Shown: piece by piece, positions 8,842 to 15,852 of the stretch
How the letters are laid out: each line of letters begins with the position of its first letter
How positions within the stretch are numbered: the first letter of the stretch is position 1
NCBI RefSeq assembly: GCF_003315075.1
Contig: NZ_QNRJ01000022.1
Coordinates: 20,552-56,032 of the forward strand
Source: Rossellomorea aquimaris
GTDB lineage: Bacteria; Bacillota; Bacilli; Bacillales; Bacillaceae_B
Reading direction: 5' to 3'
DNA: 35,481 nucleotides
Notes under the pieces: model-generated
What the model saw: the letters and a program-made list of their open reading frames with translations, nothing else
What the model was told of the DNA's origin: nothing
The model's database searches: none
Position numbers and translations under genes: made by a program

Positions 8842-8854
8842 TTCATCAGATGAA
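8842..8854. promoter_or_regulatory. 13-bp palindrome, left of the spoVT upstream region
   Basis: TTCATC-A-GATGAA is a perfect palindrome just after mfd. Its 11-bp core TCATCAGATGA recurs in inverted form at 9104-9114. There is no T-tract, so it does not look like a terminator. Function unknown. Confidence 0.35.
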
Positions 8855-9020
8855 AATACGGAAATTCTTACCTTCGTTATAATAATGTAACCAAAATGTA
8901 AACGCGCTGATTGTTTCACTCTACTATGATAAGGGTATTAGTATTTATGCAGCTGCCAACAATGGAAAAAGATACCTGCATTAGAATTTTAGTGAAATTA
9001 CAGAAAAAATAACTGAATGT

Positions 9021-9049
9021 GTATAGAACTTCTAAGTTGTAAGATACTA
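9021..9049 (+). promoter_or_regulatory. Candidate SigG promoter of spoVT
   Basis: GTATA (9021-9025), a 17-bp spacer and GATACTA (9043-9049) differ in one -10 base from CATACTA. The spoVT gene is SigG-dependent in B. subtilis. The 312-bp mfd-spoVT gap otherwise holds only the palindrome pair and AT-rich sequence. Confidence 0.5.
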
Positions 9050-9103
9050 AACTCAACAATGGTAAAGTATTCAATAACAAGTTGGTACATTGCCAAATAA
9101 AAA

Positions 9104-9114
9104 TCATCTGATGA
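9104..9114. promoter_or_regulatory. 11-bp palindrome abutting the spoVT ribosome binding site
   Basis: TCATCTGATGA is the reverse complement of the core at 8843-8853. It touches the AAAGTGAGG ribosome binding site, so a protein bound here could affect transcription or the start region. Candidate operator only. Confidence 0.35.
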
Positions 9115-9131
9115 AAGTGAGGCAACTATAG

Positions 9132-9668
9132 ATGAAAGCAACTGGTATTGTTCGTCGTATTGATGATTTAGGGCGTGTCGTCATTCCGAAAGAAATTCGT
9201 AGAACATTAAGGATTCGCGAGGGAGATCCCCTGGAAATCTTCGTCGATCGTGACGGAGAAGTCATCTTAAAGAAATACTCCCCAATAAGTGAACTTGGTG
9301 ACTTTGCTAAGGAATACGGCGAAGCATTATACGACAGCCTGGGAAGCGCTGTGTTAATTTGTGACCGAGATGCTGTAATCGCCATCTCCGGCGCTTCAAA
9401 GAAAGAATATTTAAATAAGAACATCAGTGAACTGGTTGAGAAAGTTATGGATGACCGTACGTCTCTATTACACACTCAACAAGGACAAGCTGAGCTTGTC
9501 GATGGACACGGTGAAGATCTGGCTTCCTATACGATAGCCCCGATAGTCGCAAATGGTGACCCGATTGGTGCCGTTGCGATCTTCTCGAAGGAACGTACAG
9601 TAGGCGAAGTGGAACAAAAGGCAGTAGAAACGGCAGCTGGCTTTTTAGCAAGACAAATGGAGTCATAA
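9132..9668 (+). CDS. spoVT: Stage V sporulation transcriptional regulator SpoVT
   Basis: DNA-binding protein active in the forespore, where it raises or lowers SigG-dependent genes and so shapes spore coat, germination and resistance. Residues 1-50 are an AbrB-type swapped-hairpin DNA-binding domain (MKATGIVRRIDDLGRVVIPK). Residues about 55-178 are a GAF-like domain, seen in the AVLICDRDAVIAISG and DPIGAVAIFSKER strands. Length of 178 aa equals B. subtilis SpoVT. The ATG follows AAAGTGAGG by 9 nt. A SigG-like promoter precedes the gene and a strong terminator ends it. Confidence 0.97.
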   Translation: MKATGIVRRIDDLGRVVIPKEIRRTLRIREGDPLEIFVDRDGEVILKKYSPISELGDFAKEYGEALYDSLGSAVLICDRDAVIAISGASKKEYLNKNISELVEKVMDDRTSLLHTQQGQAELVDGHGEDLASYTIAPIVANGDPIGAVAIFSKERTVGEVEQKAVETAAGFLARQMES

Positions 9669-9675
9669 TTTAAAG

Positions 9676-9706
9676 GAGCGGCACTTAGCCGCTCTTCTTT
9701 TTTGTT
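9676..9706 (+). terminator. Terminator after spoVT
   Basis: GAGCGGC (9676-9682) pairs with GCCGCTC (9688-9694) around a 5-nt loop, followed by a long T-rich tract. Confidence 0.92.
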
Positions 9707-9847
9707 TTTGGACAGATTAACGAAGCTGTGCAACGAAAACAGGCAGCTATTTATGGTAAAATGACCAGTACATAAACGAATTTTTTCTCTGCCTGGTCAG
9801 ACTTAAAGAGCATTGAAAAAAGTGGTACAGAAAGGCAGGGAAACTGG

Positions 9848-11467
9848 TTGAGTAAGAAGTACTCTTCCAACCAATTTTTGAAAGGGGCAATGGTATTGAC
9901 GGTTGCCGCACTAGTGACGAAGATATTAAGTGCAGTATATCGGGTGCCGTTTCAAAATATTGTTGGGGATATTGGTTTTTATATCTATCAGCAGGTGTAT
10001 CCTTTTTACGGAATTGCCATTGCATTATCCACCTATGGATTCCCTGTGATCATCTCGAAGTTAGTTGCCGAGAAATTAGAAAATGAAGATGAAGAAGGAG
10101 CGAAGAAAGTAGCCGTCACCTCCTTCCTGTTTCTATGTATCGTAGGATTAAGCTGGTTTCTAATCGTGTACTTTGGAGCAGGGGTGATTGCGCGCTGGAT
10201 GGGAGATCCACTCCTGAAACCGTTGATTCAAGTCATTTCTTTATCCTTCCTGTTGTTAGCTCCCCTTTCCGTTCTGAGAGGTTACTATCAAGGAAAGGAA
10301 GATATGGTGCCCACCGCTGTTTCACAGGTGACAGAGCAAACGATAAGAGTGGCGACGATCCTTGTATTTTCAACCATTTTGGTTTCTCAAGGATATTCCC
10401 TGTATATGGCGGGGAACGGAGCGCTATTCGGTTCGATAACCGGTGGACTGGGAGGCTTGTTGGTTTTACTTTTCATAGTGACTGCACGTAGGGAAAGGCT
10501 GTTTTCACGCAAGTCCCTGAGGTTGTCCCCTGAGTATGTACACATTTGGTCACGGTTATTAATGAACGGAACAGCCATTTGTGTGAGTGCCATGCTGCTG
10601 GTCCTTCTTCAGTTTGTGGATTCCTTGAATGTATATTCTCTCCTGACCTCATCAGGTATGGATACGGAGTCAGGGAAAACGTGGAAAGGAATTTATGACA
10701 GGGGTCAGCCCTTTGTCCAGCTCGGGACAGTAGTGGCCACCTCCATTTCCCTCACCATCGTACCATTGGTGACAAGTGCCTACTTGAAAAAGAAAGAAAA
10801 TTTGATCAGGGAGTACAGTCAGTTATCCCTTAAAATCAGTATTACCATCGGATTTGCAGCTACACTGGGAATCATCAACATCATGGTTCCTACCAATACG
10901 ATGTTATTCGAAAATGCATTGGGCTCAAAGGTGATTGCCGTTTTCTGTCTTTCCATTTTCTTCAGCTGTCTTATTCTTACGTTTGCAGGCATTTTCCAAG
11001 GAATCGGGAAGATTTATTATCCGGCAATATGTATTTTGATAGGCATTCTTTTAAAATATTTCGGCAATGCCTATCTCATTCCAGTCATGGGTATTATGGG
11101 AGCATCCGTGGCGACCGTCGTGTCTTTAACCGTCATTACCGGTATGATGATCTTACAGCTAAGGAGATTATTCCCTATTCGGTTTTTCCCCTTTTCTTTC
11201 TATAAAACCTTATTGCTGAGCGGCGCAGCCATGACGATCGTGTTACAGGTATTCCTGCAGATTTATGATACACTTTTAGATAATGGAATGCCTGAACGAG
11301 AGCTTTCTGTCCTTTTTTCTTTAGGAGGGGCATGCCTCGGTGCCATCATCTTTCTGATTGTTTTTTTACGAGGAAATGTCCTTTCGAGAGAAGAAATGGG
11401 TTTCTTGCCGTTTGGTAGTAAATGGGTAAGACTGATGAATATGATGCAACCAAAGTATAAAAAGTAG
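9848..11467 (+). CDS. yabM: Putative MurJ/SpoVB-like polysaccharide flippase YabM
   Basis: Polytopic membrane protein of 539 aa in the MOP/MVF superfamily (related to SpoVB, YtgP/MurJ and Wzx). Many hydrophobic segments of about 20 residues run throughout, and the N-terminal pattern LKGAMVLTVAALVTKILSAV-YRVPF is typical of the SpoVB/YabM group. A lipid-linked sugar or cell-wall precursor flippase role is expected for the family; the substrate of YabM is not established. The start is TTG, supported by a weak AAAGGCAGGG 7 nt upstream. The stop is 13 bp before yabN, suggesting a yabM-yabN-rqcP operon. Confidence 0.9.
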   Translation: MSKKYSSNQFLKGAMVLTVAALVTKILSAVYRVPFQNIVGDIGFYIYQQVYPFYGIAIALSTYGFPVIISKLVAEKLENEDEEGAKKVAVTSFLFLCIVGLSWFLIVYFGAGVIARWMGDPLLKPLIQVISLSFLLLAPLSVLRGYYQGKEDMVPTAVSQVTEQTIRVATILVFSTILVSQGYSLYMAGNGALFGSITGGLGGLLVLLFIVTARRERLFSRKSLRLSPEYVHIWSRLLMNGTAICVSAMLLVLLQFVDSLNVYSLLTSSGMDTESGKTWKGIYDRGQPFVQLGTVVATSISLTIVPLVTSAYLKKKENLIREYSQLSLKISITIGFAATLGIINIMVPTNTMLFENALGSKVIAVFCLSIFFSCLILTFAGIFQGIGKIYYPAICILIGILLKYFGNAYLIPVMGIMGASVATVVSLTVITGMMILQLRRLFPIRFFPFSFYKTLLLSGAAMTIVLQVFLQIYDTLLDNGMPERELSVLFSLGGACLGAIIFLIVFLRGNVLSREEMGFLPFGSKWVRLMNMMQPKYKK

Positions 11468-11480
11468 CGAGGAGATCAAT

Positions 11481-12941
11481 ATGCATACAATAACAATTGT
11501 AGGTTTAGGTGCAGGGGACATCGAACAGCTCCCATTAGGAGTGTACCGATTACTAAAGAATAGCTCACATCTATACTTACGTACGAAGGAGCATCCAGTC
11601 GTAAAGGATTTAACAGCTGAAGGAGTCGAGTTTCAATCCTTCGATGCTGTATATGAAAAGCATGAACAGTTCGACCACGTGTATGAAGAAATTGTACGTG
11701 AGCTGGTTTCGAAATCTGAAAAGCATTCAATCGTCTATGCGGTTCCAGGTCATCCATTAGTGGCTGAAAAGGCTGTTCAAATGCTTCTGGACCTTCAGAA
11801 AGAAGGAAAGATACAAGTGTCCATCGGCGGGGGGCAAAGCTTCATTGATGCTCTTTTCGCTTCTGTCGGAGCGGATCCGATCGATGGCTTTCAGCTATTG
11901 GACGGTACGAATTTAAAGCTTCACGATATTCATATGAATCAACAGCTCATCATCGGACAGGTGTATGATGCCTTTATCGCTTCTGAGGTGAAGATTACCC
12001 TGATGGAGCTCTATCCATATGATTATGAAGTCATGCTTGTCACAGCGGCTGGCAGCAAGGAAGAGAAGGTGGATAAAATCCCGCTGGTTGAACTTGATCG
12101 TGTGGCCCACCTCAGTAATTTAACAAGCCTGTACGTTCCGGCTGTGAAAGAAAGGGAATCCACGTATAAACAATATGCAACATTAAGAGAGATCATCTCG
12201 ACACTAAGGGGTCCGAATGGGTGTCCTTGGGATAAAGAGCAAACGCATCATTCCCTCAAGAAATACTTACTCGAAGAAACGTACGAGTTACTGGAAGCCA
12301 TCGAGGAAGATGATATTGATCATATGATTGAAGAGCTGGGGGATGTCCTGCTCCAGGTCATGCTTCATGCCCAAATAGGTGAGGATGAAGGAATGTTCAC
12401 CATGGAGGAAGTGATTGAAAGCCTTGCTTCCAAAATGGTCCGGAGACACCCTCATGTATTCGGTTCGGTTCAAGTAGAAAATACGGAACAAGTGAAAGCG
12501 AACTGGGATGAAATCAAGAAGCAGGAAAAGTCGGATGAACATGAACCGATGCTTAAGAACGTTGCCAAAGGGATGCCGGCTCTCATGAAGGCATACGAAT
12601 ACCAGAAAAAAGCCGCAAAAGTAGGGTTTGATTGGCCAGACCCAAAAGGTGCCTGGGAAAAAGTATGGGAAGAATTAAAGGAATTTGAAAACGAGGTCGA
12701 GAATAATAGTGAAAAAGATATTAAAAAAGAATTTGGAGATATTTTATTCGCGCTGATCAATGTGGCCAGATTCTATAAGATCTTTCCAGAGGAAGCCCTG
12801 TCTATGACCAATACTAAATTTTATCGCCGCTTCTCTTATGTGGAGGAACAGGTTTTGAAAACGGGGAAGAGCTTTGAGGATTTCACTCTAGAAGAATTAG
12901 ACCAATTTTGGAACGAAGCCAAAAAGATGAATATCGAATAA
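11481..12941 (+). CDS. yabN: Fused tetrapyrrole-methylase-like / MazG nucleotide pyrophosphohydrolase YabN
   Basis: A two-part protein of 486 aa. Residues 1 to about 220 resemble uroporphyrin-III C/tetrapyrrole methylases (start TITIVGLGAGD, YAVPGHPLVAEK). From about 230 onward is MazG, with GPNGCPWDKEQTHHSL, the metal-binding EETYELLEAIEE and ELGDVLLQV segments, and a second MazG repeat near the C-terminus (EFGDILFALINVARF). MazG proteins hydrolyse nucleoside triphosphates to monophosphate and pyrophosphate; the job of the methylase-like half is not known. GAGGAGATCAAT precedes the ATG. This fusion is usual in Bacillus and not an oddity here. Confidence 0.95.
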   Translation: MHTITIVGLGAGDIEQLPLGVYRLLKNSSHLYLRTKEHPVVKDLTAEGVEFQSFDAVYEKHEQFDHVYEEIVRELVSKSEKHSIVYAVPGHPLVAEKAVQMLLDLQKEGKIQVSIGGGQSFIDALFASVGADPIDGFQLLDGTNLKLHDIHMNQQLIIGQVYDAFIASEVKITLMELYPYDYEVMLVTAAGSKEEKVDKIPLVELDRVAHLSNLTSLYVPAVKERESTYKQYATLREIISTLRGPNGCPWDKEQTHHSLKKYLLEETYELLEAIEEDDIDHMIEELGDVLLQVMLHAQIGEDEGMFTMEEVIESLASKMVRRHPHVFGSVQVENTEQVKANWDEIKKQEKSDEHEPMLKNVAKGMPALMKAYEYQKKAAKVGFDWPDPKGAWEKVWEELKEFENEVENNSEKDIKKEFGDILFALINVARFYKIFPEEALSMTNTKFYRRFSYVEEQVLKTGKSFEDFTLEELDQFWNEAKKMNIE

Positions 12942-12954
12942 GGGGAAATGAATA

Positions 12955-13233
12955 ATGGTATCCATGAGATTAGATAAATTTTTAAAGGTATCAAGGCTGA
13001 TTAAAAGAAGAACGATGGCTAAAGAAATTGCCGACCAGGGCCGTATAACAGTGAATGGGCTCCAAGCAAAAGCGAGCTCTAACGTGAAGGTTGGAGACGA
13101 ATTAAGCGTGAGGTTTGGTCAAAAGATTATGAGGGTAAAGATAGAAAGGCTTCTTGAAACAACCAAAAAAGAAGAAGCGAGTGGACTATATTCCGTCCTT
13201 TCAGAAGAAAGAGTCCGAGAAGAAACGGAATAA
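12955..13233 (+). CDS. rqcP: S4-domain ribosome quality-control factor RqcP (YabO, Hsp15-like)
   Basis: Small basic RNA-binding protein (92 aa). In B. subtilis it works with RqcH on obstructed 50S subunits during C-terminal alanine tailing of stalled peptides. The S4 fold is evident in MRLDKFLKVSRLIKRRTMAK and the ITVNGLQAKASSNVKVGD-LSVRFG strands. Two ATGs are in frame. AGGGGAA (12941-12947) is 7 nt before 12955 but 16 nt before 12964, so 12955 is preferred, although the family sequence starts at the second Met (MRLDK). It is 13 bp after yabN, in the same presumed operon. Confidence 0.94.
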   Translation: MVSMRLDKFLKVSRLIKRRTMAKEIADQGRITVNGLQAKASSNVKVGDELSVRFGQKIMRVKIERLLETTKKEEASGLYSVLSEERVREETE

Positions 13234-13282
13234 GGATTACATAGTAAGAGGCTCTATTTTGGTTCTATTTTTCTCCTGAAAT

Positions 13283-13311
13283 CATAAACATAGTTACAAA
13301 GCTTGTACTAT
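13283..13311 (+). promoter_or_regulatory. Weak candidate SigE promoter of yabP-yabQ
   Basis: CATAAAC (13283-13289), a 14-bp spacer and TGTACTAT (13304-13311) partly fit the mother-cell SigE pattern (ATA core at -35, about half of CATACANT at -10). Supported mainly by the known SigE control of yabP in B. subtilis. Confidence 0.3.
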
Positions 13312-13330
13312 GGGAATGTGAGGGATGGAT

Positions 13331-13633
13331 ATGAATCAATATTATGATGGAAACAAAGATAAAACGACTTTTCAAGAACATGACGTCATGATGAGGGGCC
13401 GCAAGCTTCTTGATATCACGGGTGTCAAACAGGTGGAAAGCTTCGATAATGAAGAGTTTCTACTCGAAACCGTAATGGGGTTTTTGTCTGTCAGAGGTCA
13501 AAATCTACAAATGAAAAATCTGGACGTGGACAAAGGCATCGTCTCCATTAAAGGAAAGGTGTTTGATCTCGTTTACCTGGATGAACAAAATGGGGAGAAG
13601 GCTAAAGGCTTCTTTAGCAAGCTGTTTCGATGA
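13331..13633 (+). CDS. yabP: Sporulation protein YabP
   Basis: Mother-cell sporulation protein of 100 aa and unknown biochemistry, needed for normal sporulation in B. subtilis and related to YqfC. It is strongly conserved in the centre (RGRKLLDITGVKQVESFD, LLETVMGFLSVRGQNLQMKN). An ATG two codons earlier (13325) touches the ribosome binding site GTGAGGG; 13331 has the proper 6-nt spacing and gives the family start MNQYY. Its stop overlaps the yabQ start by 4 nt (ATGA), so the two are translationally coupled. Confidence 0.92.
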   Translation: MNQYYDGNKDKTTFQEHDVMMRGRKLLDITGVKQVESFDNEEFLLETVMGFLSVRGQNLQMKNLDVDKGIVSIKGKVFDLVYLDEQNGEKAKGFFSKLFR

Positions 13634-14283
13634 CACTCTCAACCCAGTTCTACACCATGCTCTCCATGATCGGAATGGGAGCTTTATTTGGTGCGACATT
13701 AGACACGTACAATCGGTTCTTAAACCGGTCTGAAAGAAAACGGTGGCTTGTATTCATAAACGATATTATGTTTTGGGTATTACAAGCCCTGTCGATTTTT
13801 TATATTTTATTTGTCGTCAATTTTGGTGAAATCCGTTTTTATATTTTCATTGCTTTGCTGTGTGGATTCGCTGGTTATCAGGCCCTCATCAAGCAGTTTT
13901 ATCTCGCCTTTTTGGAACGGGTGATCTTATTTTTTATCTCCCTTTATAATTTTGGCGTGAAAATGGTAAAAAAATTAATATATTCACCGATAAAATGGAT
14001 CATTGTGCTTCTCATTACCATGGTTTTATCTATAGTAAAAGGGCTCTTATCCGTCATAATATTCCTGTTAAAGGTGATTTGGAGGGTTTTACAATGGGCG
14101 ATTAAGCTCGTAACGGCTCCAATATGGTGGATATTGAAGGGTATTTGGAATTTATTGCCGAAAAATCTTACAAAAAGAGTCGAGAAGTTATATAATAAAG
14201 TGGCAGGAATTTTTAAAGCATATATCAAAAAAGTATATAGAGTGGTAGAAAAGTTCAAAAAGAAACCTAAAGACAAAGAATAG
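13630..14283 (+). CDS. yabQ: Sporulation membrane protein YabQ
   Basis: Integral membrane protein of 217 aa needed for spore cortex formation in B. subtilis; mechanism unknown. Hydrophobic segments lie around residues 5-25, 40-62, 66-90, 95-110 and 120-165, followed by a Lys-rich cytosolic-looking tail (KKVYRVVEKFKKKPKDKE). The central part has an unusual Trp/Ile-rich amphipathic run (WRVLQWAIKLVTAPIWWILK). The start overlaps the yabP stop by 4 nt and has no separate strong ribosome binding site, consistent with coupling. Confidence 0.92.
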   Translation: MTLSTQFYTMLSMIGMGALFGATLDTYNRFLNRSERKRWLVFINDIMFWVLQALSIFYILFVVNFGEIRFYIFIALLCGFAGYQALIKQFYLAFLERVILFFISLYNFGVKMVKKLIYSPIKWIIVLLITMVLSIVKGLLSVIIFLLKVIWRVLQWAIKLVTAPIWWILKGIWNLLPKNLTKRVEKLYNKVAGIFKAYIKKVYRVVEKFKKKPKDKE

Positions 14284-14326
14284 GGCTTAAGGCTTTGCCA
14301 CTCCATATTGTAAAGGAGGTTTGGGA

Positions 14327-14716
14327 ATGAGAAAAAACGTGACACCAATGGAAAATGAATATGTTCGTCATCAGGAGCATATGCATCATTCGTCTTCTAA
14401 GAGAAAAAAGCGTTTGGTCCGTCGATTAGCAGTATTTTTAATTTTAGTATTGGCAATTAGTGGATTTTTAATTTCGACTCTCATTTCCAGAGCCCAGGTT
14501 TTAGAAGATAAACGTACTGAAAAAGCACAATTAGAAAAAAAGTTAGAACATCTAAAAGATAAGCAAACCGCGTTGGAAGAAGAGATTGTGAAGCTTAACG
14601 ACGATGAATATATAGCCAAACTGGCGCGCCGGGATTACTTTTTATCAGATGAAGGTGAAATTATTTTCAACATACCTGAACCAGATAAAGAGAAAGAAGA
14701 AGAGGTGTCTTATTGA
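14327..14716 (+). CDS. divIC: Cell-division protein DivIC (FtsB-like)
   Basis: Bitopic septum protein that works with FtsL and DivIB in activating septal peptidoglycan synthesis. From the chosen start it has a basic cytosolic N-terminus (to about residue 35), one membrane span around 36-58 (LAVFLILVLAISGFLIST), a coiled coil about 65-95 (EKAQLEKKLEHLKDKQTALE), and the conserved end YIAKLARRDYFLSDEGEIIF. Length of 129 aa is close to B. subtilis (125). A TTG lies 6 nt earlier at 14321, but AAAGGAGGT (14312-14320) is optimally spaced for the ATG at 14327. Confidence 0.95.
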   Translation: MRKNVTPMENEYVRHQEHMHHSSSKRKKRLVRRLAVFLILVLAISGFLISTLISRAQVLEDKRTEKAQLEKKLEHLKDKQTALEEEIVKLNDDEYIAKLARRDYFLSDEGEIIFNIPEPDKEKEEEVSY

Positions 14717-14728
14717 CACTCTTTTTTT
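14702..14728 (+). terminator. Terminator overlapping the divIC stop codon
   Basis: GGTGTC and GACACT pair around a short loop and are followed by seven Ts. The TGA stop (14714-14716) lies in the hairpin, and the -35 box of the next promoter (14713-14718) is inside it as well. Confidence 0.7.
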
Positions 14729-14742
14729 AAATTGGCTATAAT
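14713..14742 (+). promoter_or_regulatory. Consensus SigA promoter of yabR
   Basis: TTGACA (14713-14718), an 18-bp spacer and TATAAT (14737-14742): both boxes are perfect. The spacer contains the T-tract of the divIC terminator. Confidence 0.8.
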
Positions 14743-14790
14743 ATATAGTAAGGTTTATCTTTTATCATTTTAAGGAGGAGCATTTCTTTT

Positions 14791-15219
14791 ATGTCAATCG
14801 AAGTAGGCAGCAAGTTACAGGGTAAGGTAACAGGTATTACAAATTTCGGAGCGTTCGTGGAATTATCGGAAGGTTCAACAGGATTAGTTCACATTAGTGA
14901 GGTTGCAGACAACTATGTTAAGGACATTAACGAGCACCTTAAAGTTGGCGACGAAGTAACAGTTAAGGTTATTAATGTTGAGAAAGATGGAAAGATCGGT
15001 TTGTCCATCCGAAAAGCGAAAGAGCAACCACAACGCCCGCAGCGCCCTCAGCGTCCTCAACGCCCGCGTAGTAACAATAACAAACAGAACGACACACGTA
15101 CTAAAGAGAGTTTCGAACAAAAGATGGCACGTTTCTTGAAAGACAGTGAGGACCGTTTATCATCTTTAAAGAAAAATACTGAGTCTCGTCGTGGTGGAAA
15201 AGGGGCGAAAAAAGGTTAA
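14791..15219 (+). CDS. yabR: S1-domain RNA-binding protein YabR
   Basis: General-stress-protein-13-type protein of 142 aa. Residues 1-75 are one S1 RNA-binding domain like those of polynucleotide phosphorylase (GKVTGITNFGAFVELSEG, GLVHISEVADNYVKDI). The rest is a basic low-complexity tail with four Arg-Pro-Gln units (QRPQRPQRPQRPR at about 77-90) and a Lys/Gly-rich end. Probable ribosome or RNA association; precise role unknown. AAGGAGGAG lies 12 nt before the ATG, longer than usual spacing. It has its own consensus promoter and a strong terminator. Confidence 0.93.
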   Translation: MSIEVGSKLQGKVTGITNFGAFVELSEGSTGLVHISEVADNYVKDINEHLKVGDEVTVKVINVEKDGKIGLSIRKAKEQPQRPQRPQRPQRPRSNNNKQNDTRTKESFEQKMARFLKDSEDRLSSLKKNTESRRGGKGAKKG

Positions 15220-15259
15220 CTTGCTGTCTATTAACTCATATAGCAGGTTGTGAACGGAA

Positions 15260-15299
15260 AACAGGCATACTCATAAGGATGAGTGTGCCTGTTTTTTTA
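15260..15299 (+). terminator. Terminator after yabR
   Basis: Long stem AACAGGCATACTCAT with ATGAGTGTGCCTGTT (one G-T pair) around AAGG, followed by seven Ts. Confidence 0.95.
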
Positions 15300-15302
15300 T
15301 CT

Positions 15303-15437
15303 GATGATGATCTTCAACATTCGTTCTCAGTAGGAGATCAAGGCTTTACACTTGAAGAGTTTTTTGAAGACTTTATCGGTCATGATAAACATCACCAGGA
15401 GCAAATTGAAGCAGTCGTGTCTGCAGAAAAAACTTGA
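15303..15437 (+). pseudogene. C-terminal remnant of a DinB/YfiT-like protein
   Basis: Frame 15303-15437 reads about 44 residues ending at TGA, with FTLEEFFEDFIGHDKHHQEQ in the middle. The GHDKHHQEQIE pattern resembles the last metal-binding His region of DinB/YfiT-type four-helix proteins. There is no start codon or ribosome binding site at its head; upstream is the yabR terminator, so the N-terminal three quarters of such a gene are missing. Family assignment is from memory of the motif. Confidence 0.5.
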
Positions 15438-15469
15438 TGTGCCTCTTCATACGAAAAGAACTGAACAAA

Positions 15470-15501
15470 AAAAGACTATCATAAATGATAGTCTTTTTTT
15501 T
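15470..15501. terminator. Bidirectional terminator, probably for the tRNA operon
   Basis: AAAAAGACTATCAT pairs with ATGATAGTCTTTTT around AA. As-and-Ts on either side let it work in both directions. It lies 5 bp beyond the 3' end of the minus-strand tRNA-Glu gene. Confidence 0.85.
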
Positions 15502-15505
15502 ACTA

Positions 15506-15577
15506 TGACCCGTACGGGATTCGAACCCGTGTTACCGCCGTGAAAGGGCGGTGTCTTAACCGCTTGACCAACGGGCC
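15506..15577 (-). tRNA. tRNA-Glu (UUC)
   Basis: On the minus strand the gene begins GGCCCGTTGGTC and ends ACGGGTCA. The acceptor stem GGCCCGT/ACGGGTC pairs with one G-T. The anticodon loop CTTTCAC gives anticodon TTC, and the T-loop GGTTCGAATCC is standard. CCA is not encoded (the next bases are TAG on that strand). It lies 11 bp after tRNA-Met in the same transcription unit. Confidence 0.96.
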
Positions 15578-15588
15578 ATGAAATATGG

Positions 15589-15662
15589 TAGCGGCGGAGG
15601 GGATCGAACCCCCGACCTCACGGGTATGAACCGTACGCTCTAGCCAGCTGAGCTACACCGCC
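15589..15662 (-). tRNA. tRNA-Met (CAU), elongator type
   Basis: The minus-strand sequence starts GGCGGTGTAGCTCAGCTGG and ends CCGCCGCTA. The anticodon loop TTCATAC gives anticodon CAT. The acceptor pairs G1-T72, which excludes the initiator signature of a mismatched C1 and the usual GC-rich anticodon stem of initiators. The sequence resembles B. subtilis elongator tRNA-Met rather than the lysidine-modified tRNA-Ile2. CCA is not encoded. Confidence 0.93.
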
Positions 15663-15692
15663 ATATTTATGCACCTTTTAGGCACAAAATCT

Positions 15693-15721
15693 ATGATACA
15701 TAGAAAGAATTATCCTGTCAA
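15693..15721 (-). promoter_or_regulatory. Promoter of the tRNA-Met/tRNA-Glu unit
   Basis: On the minus strand TTGACA (15716-15721), a 17-bp spacer and TATCAT (15693-15698) lie 31 bp upstream of tRNA-Met. A second TTGACA box lies about 20 bp further upstream, so tandem promoters are possible. Confidence 0.7.
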
Positions 15722-15852
15722 TATAATCTAGTAAAGAATTTGTCAAAATTCCTTCAAGCATACTCGCATAAGCGTTTAGGACGAAAAAAATAGAAAAGAA
15801 GAATGAATGACAAGAGAATATTCTGAATATTTTACCGGAATCTATAGAAAGT

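Noticed and set aside
8938..9009. 21-codon ATG frame in the mfd-spoVT gap
   Set aside because: No ribosome binding site at proper distance and no family resemblance; likely chance.
10135..10491. 118-codon frame inside yabM
   Set aside because: Alternative frame of a membrane protein gene; composition is not protein-like and the yabM frame is intact.
15352..15543. 63-codon plus-strand frame
   Set aside because: It crosses the DinB remnant in the wrong frame, a terminator and the tRNA-Glu gene; no coding signal.
15589..15662. Reading the CAT-anticodon tRNA as tRNA-Ile2 or initiator tRNA
   Set aside because: Acceptor and D-arm sequences resemble elongator tRNA-Met; the three-GC-pair anticodon stem of initiators is absent.
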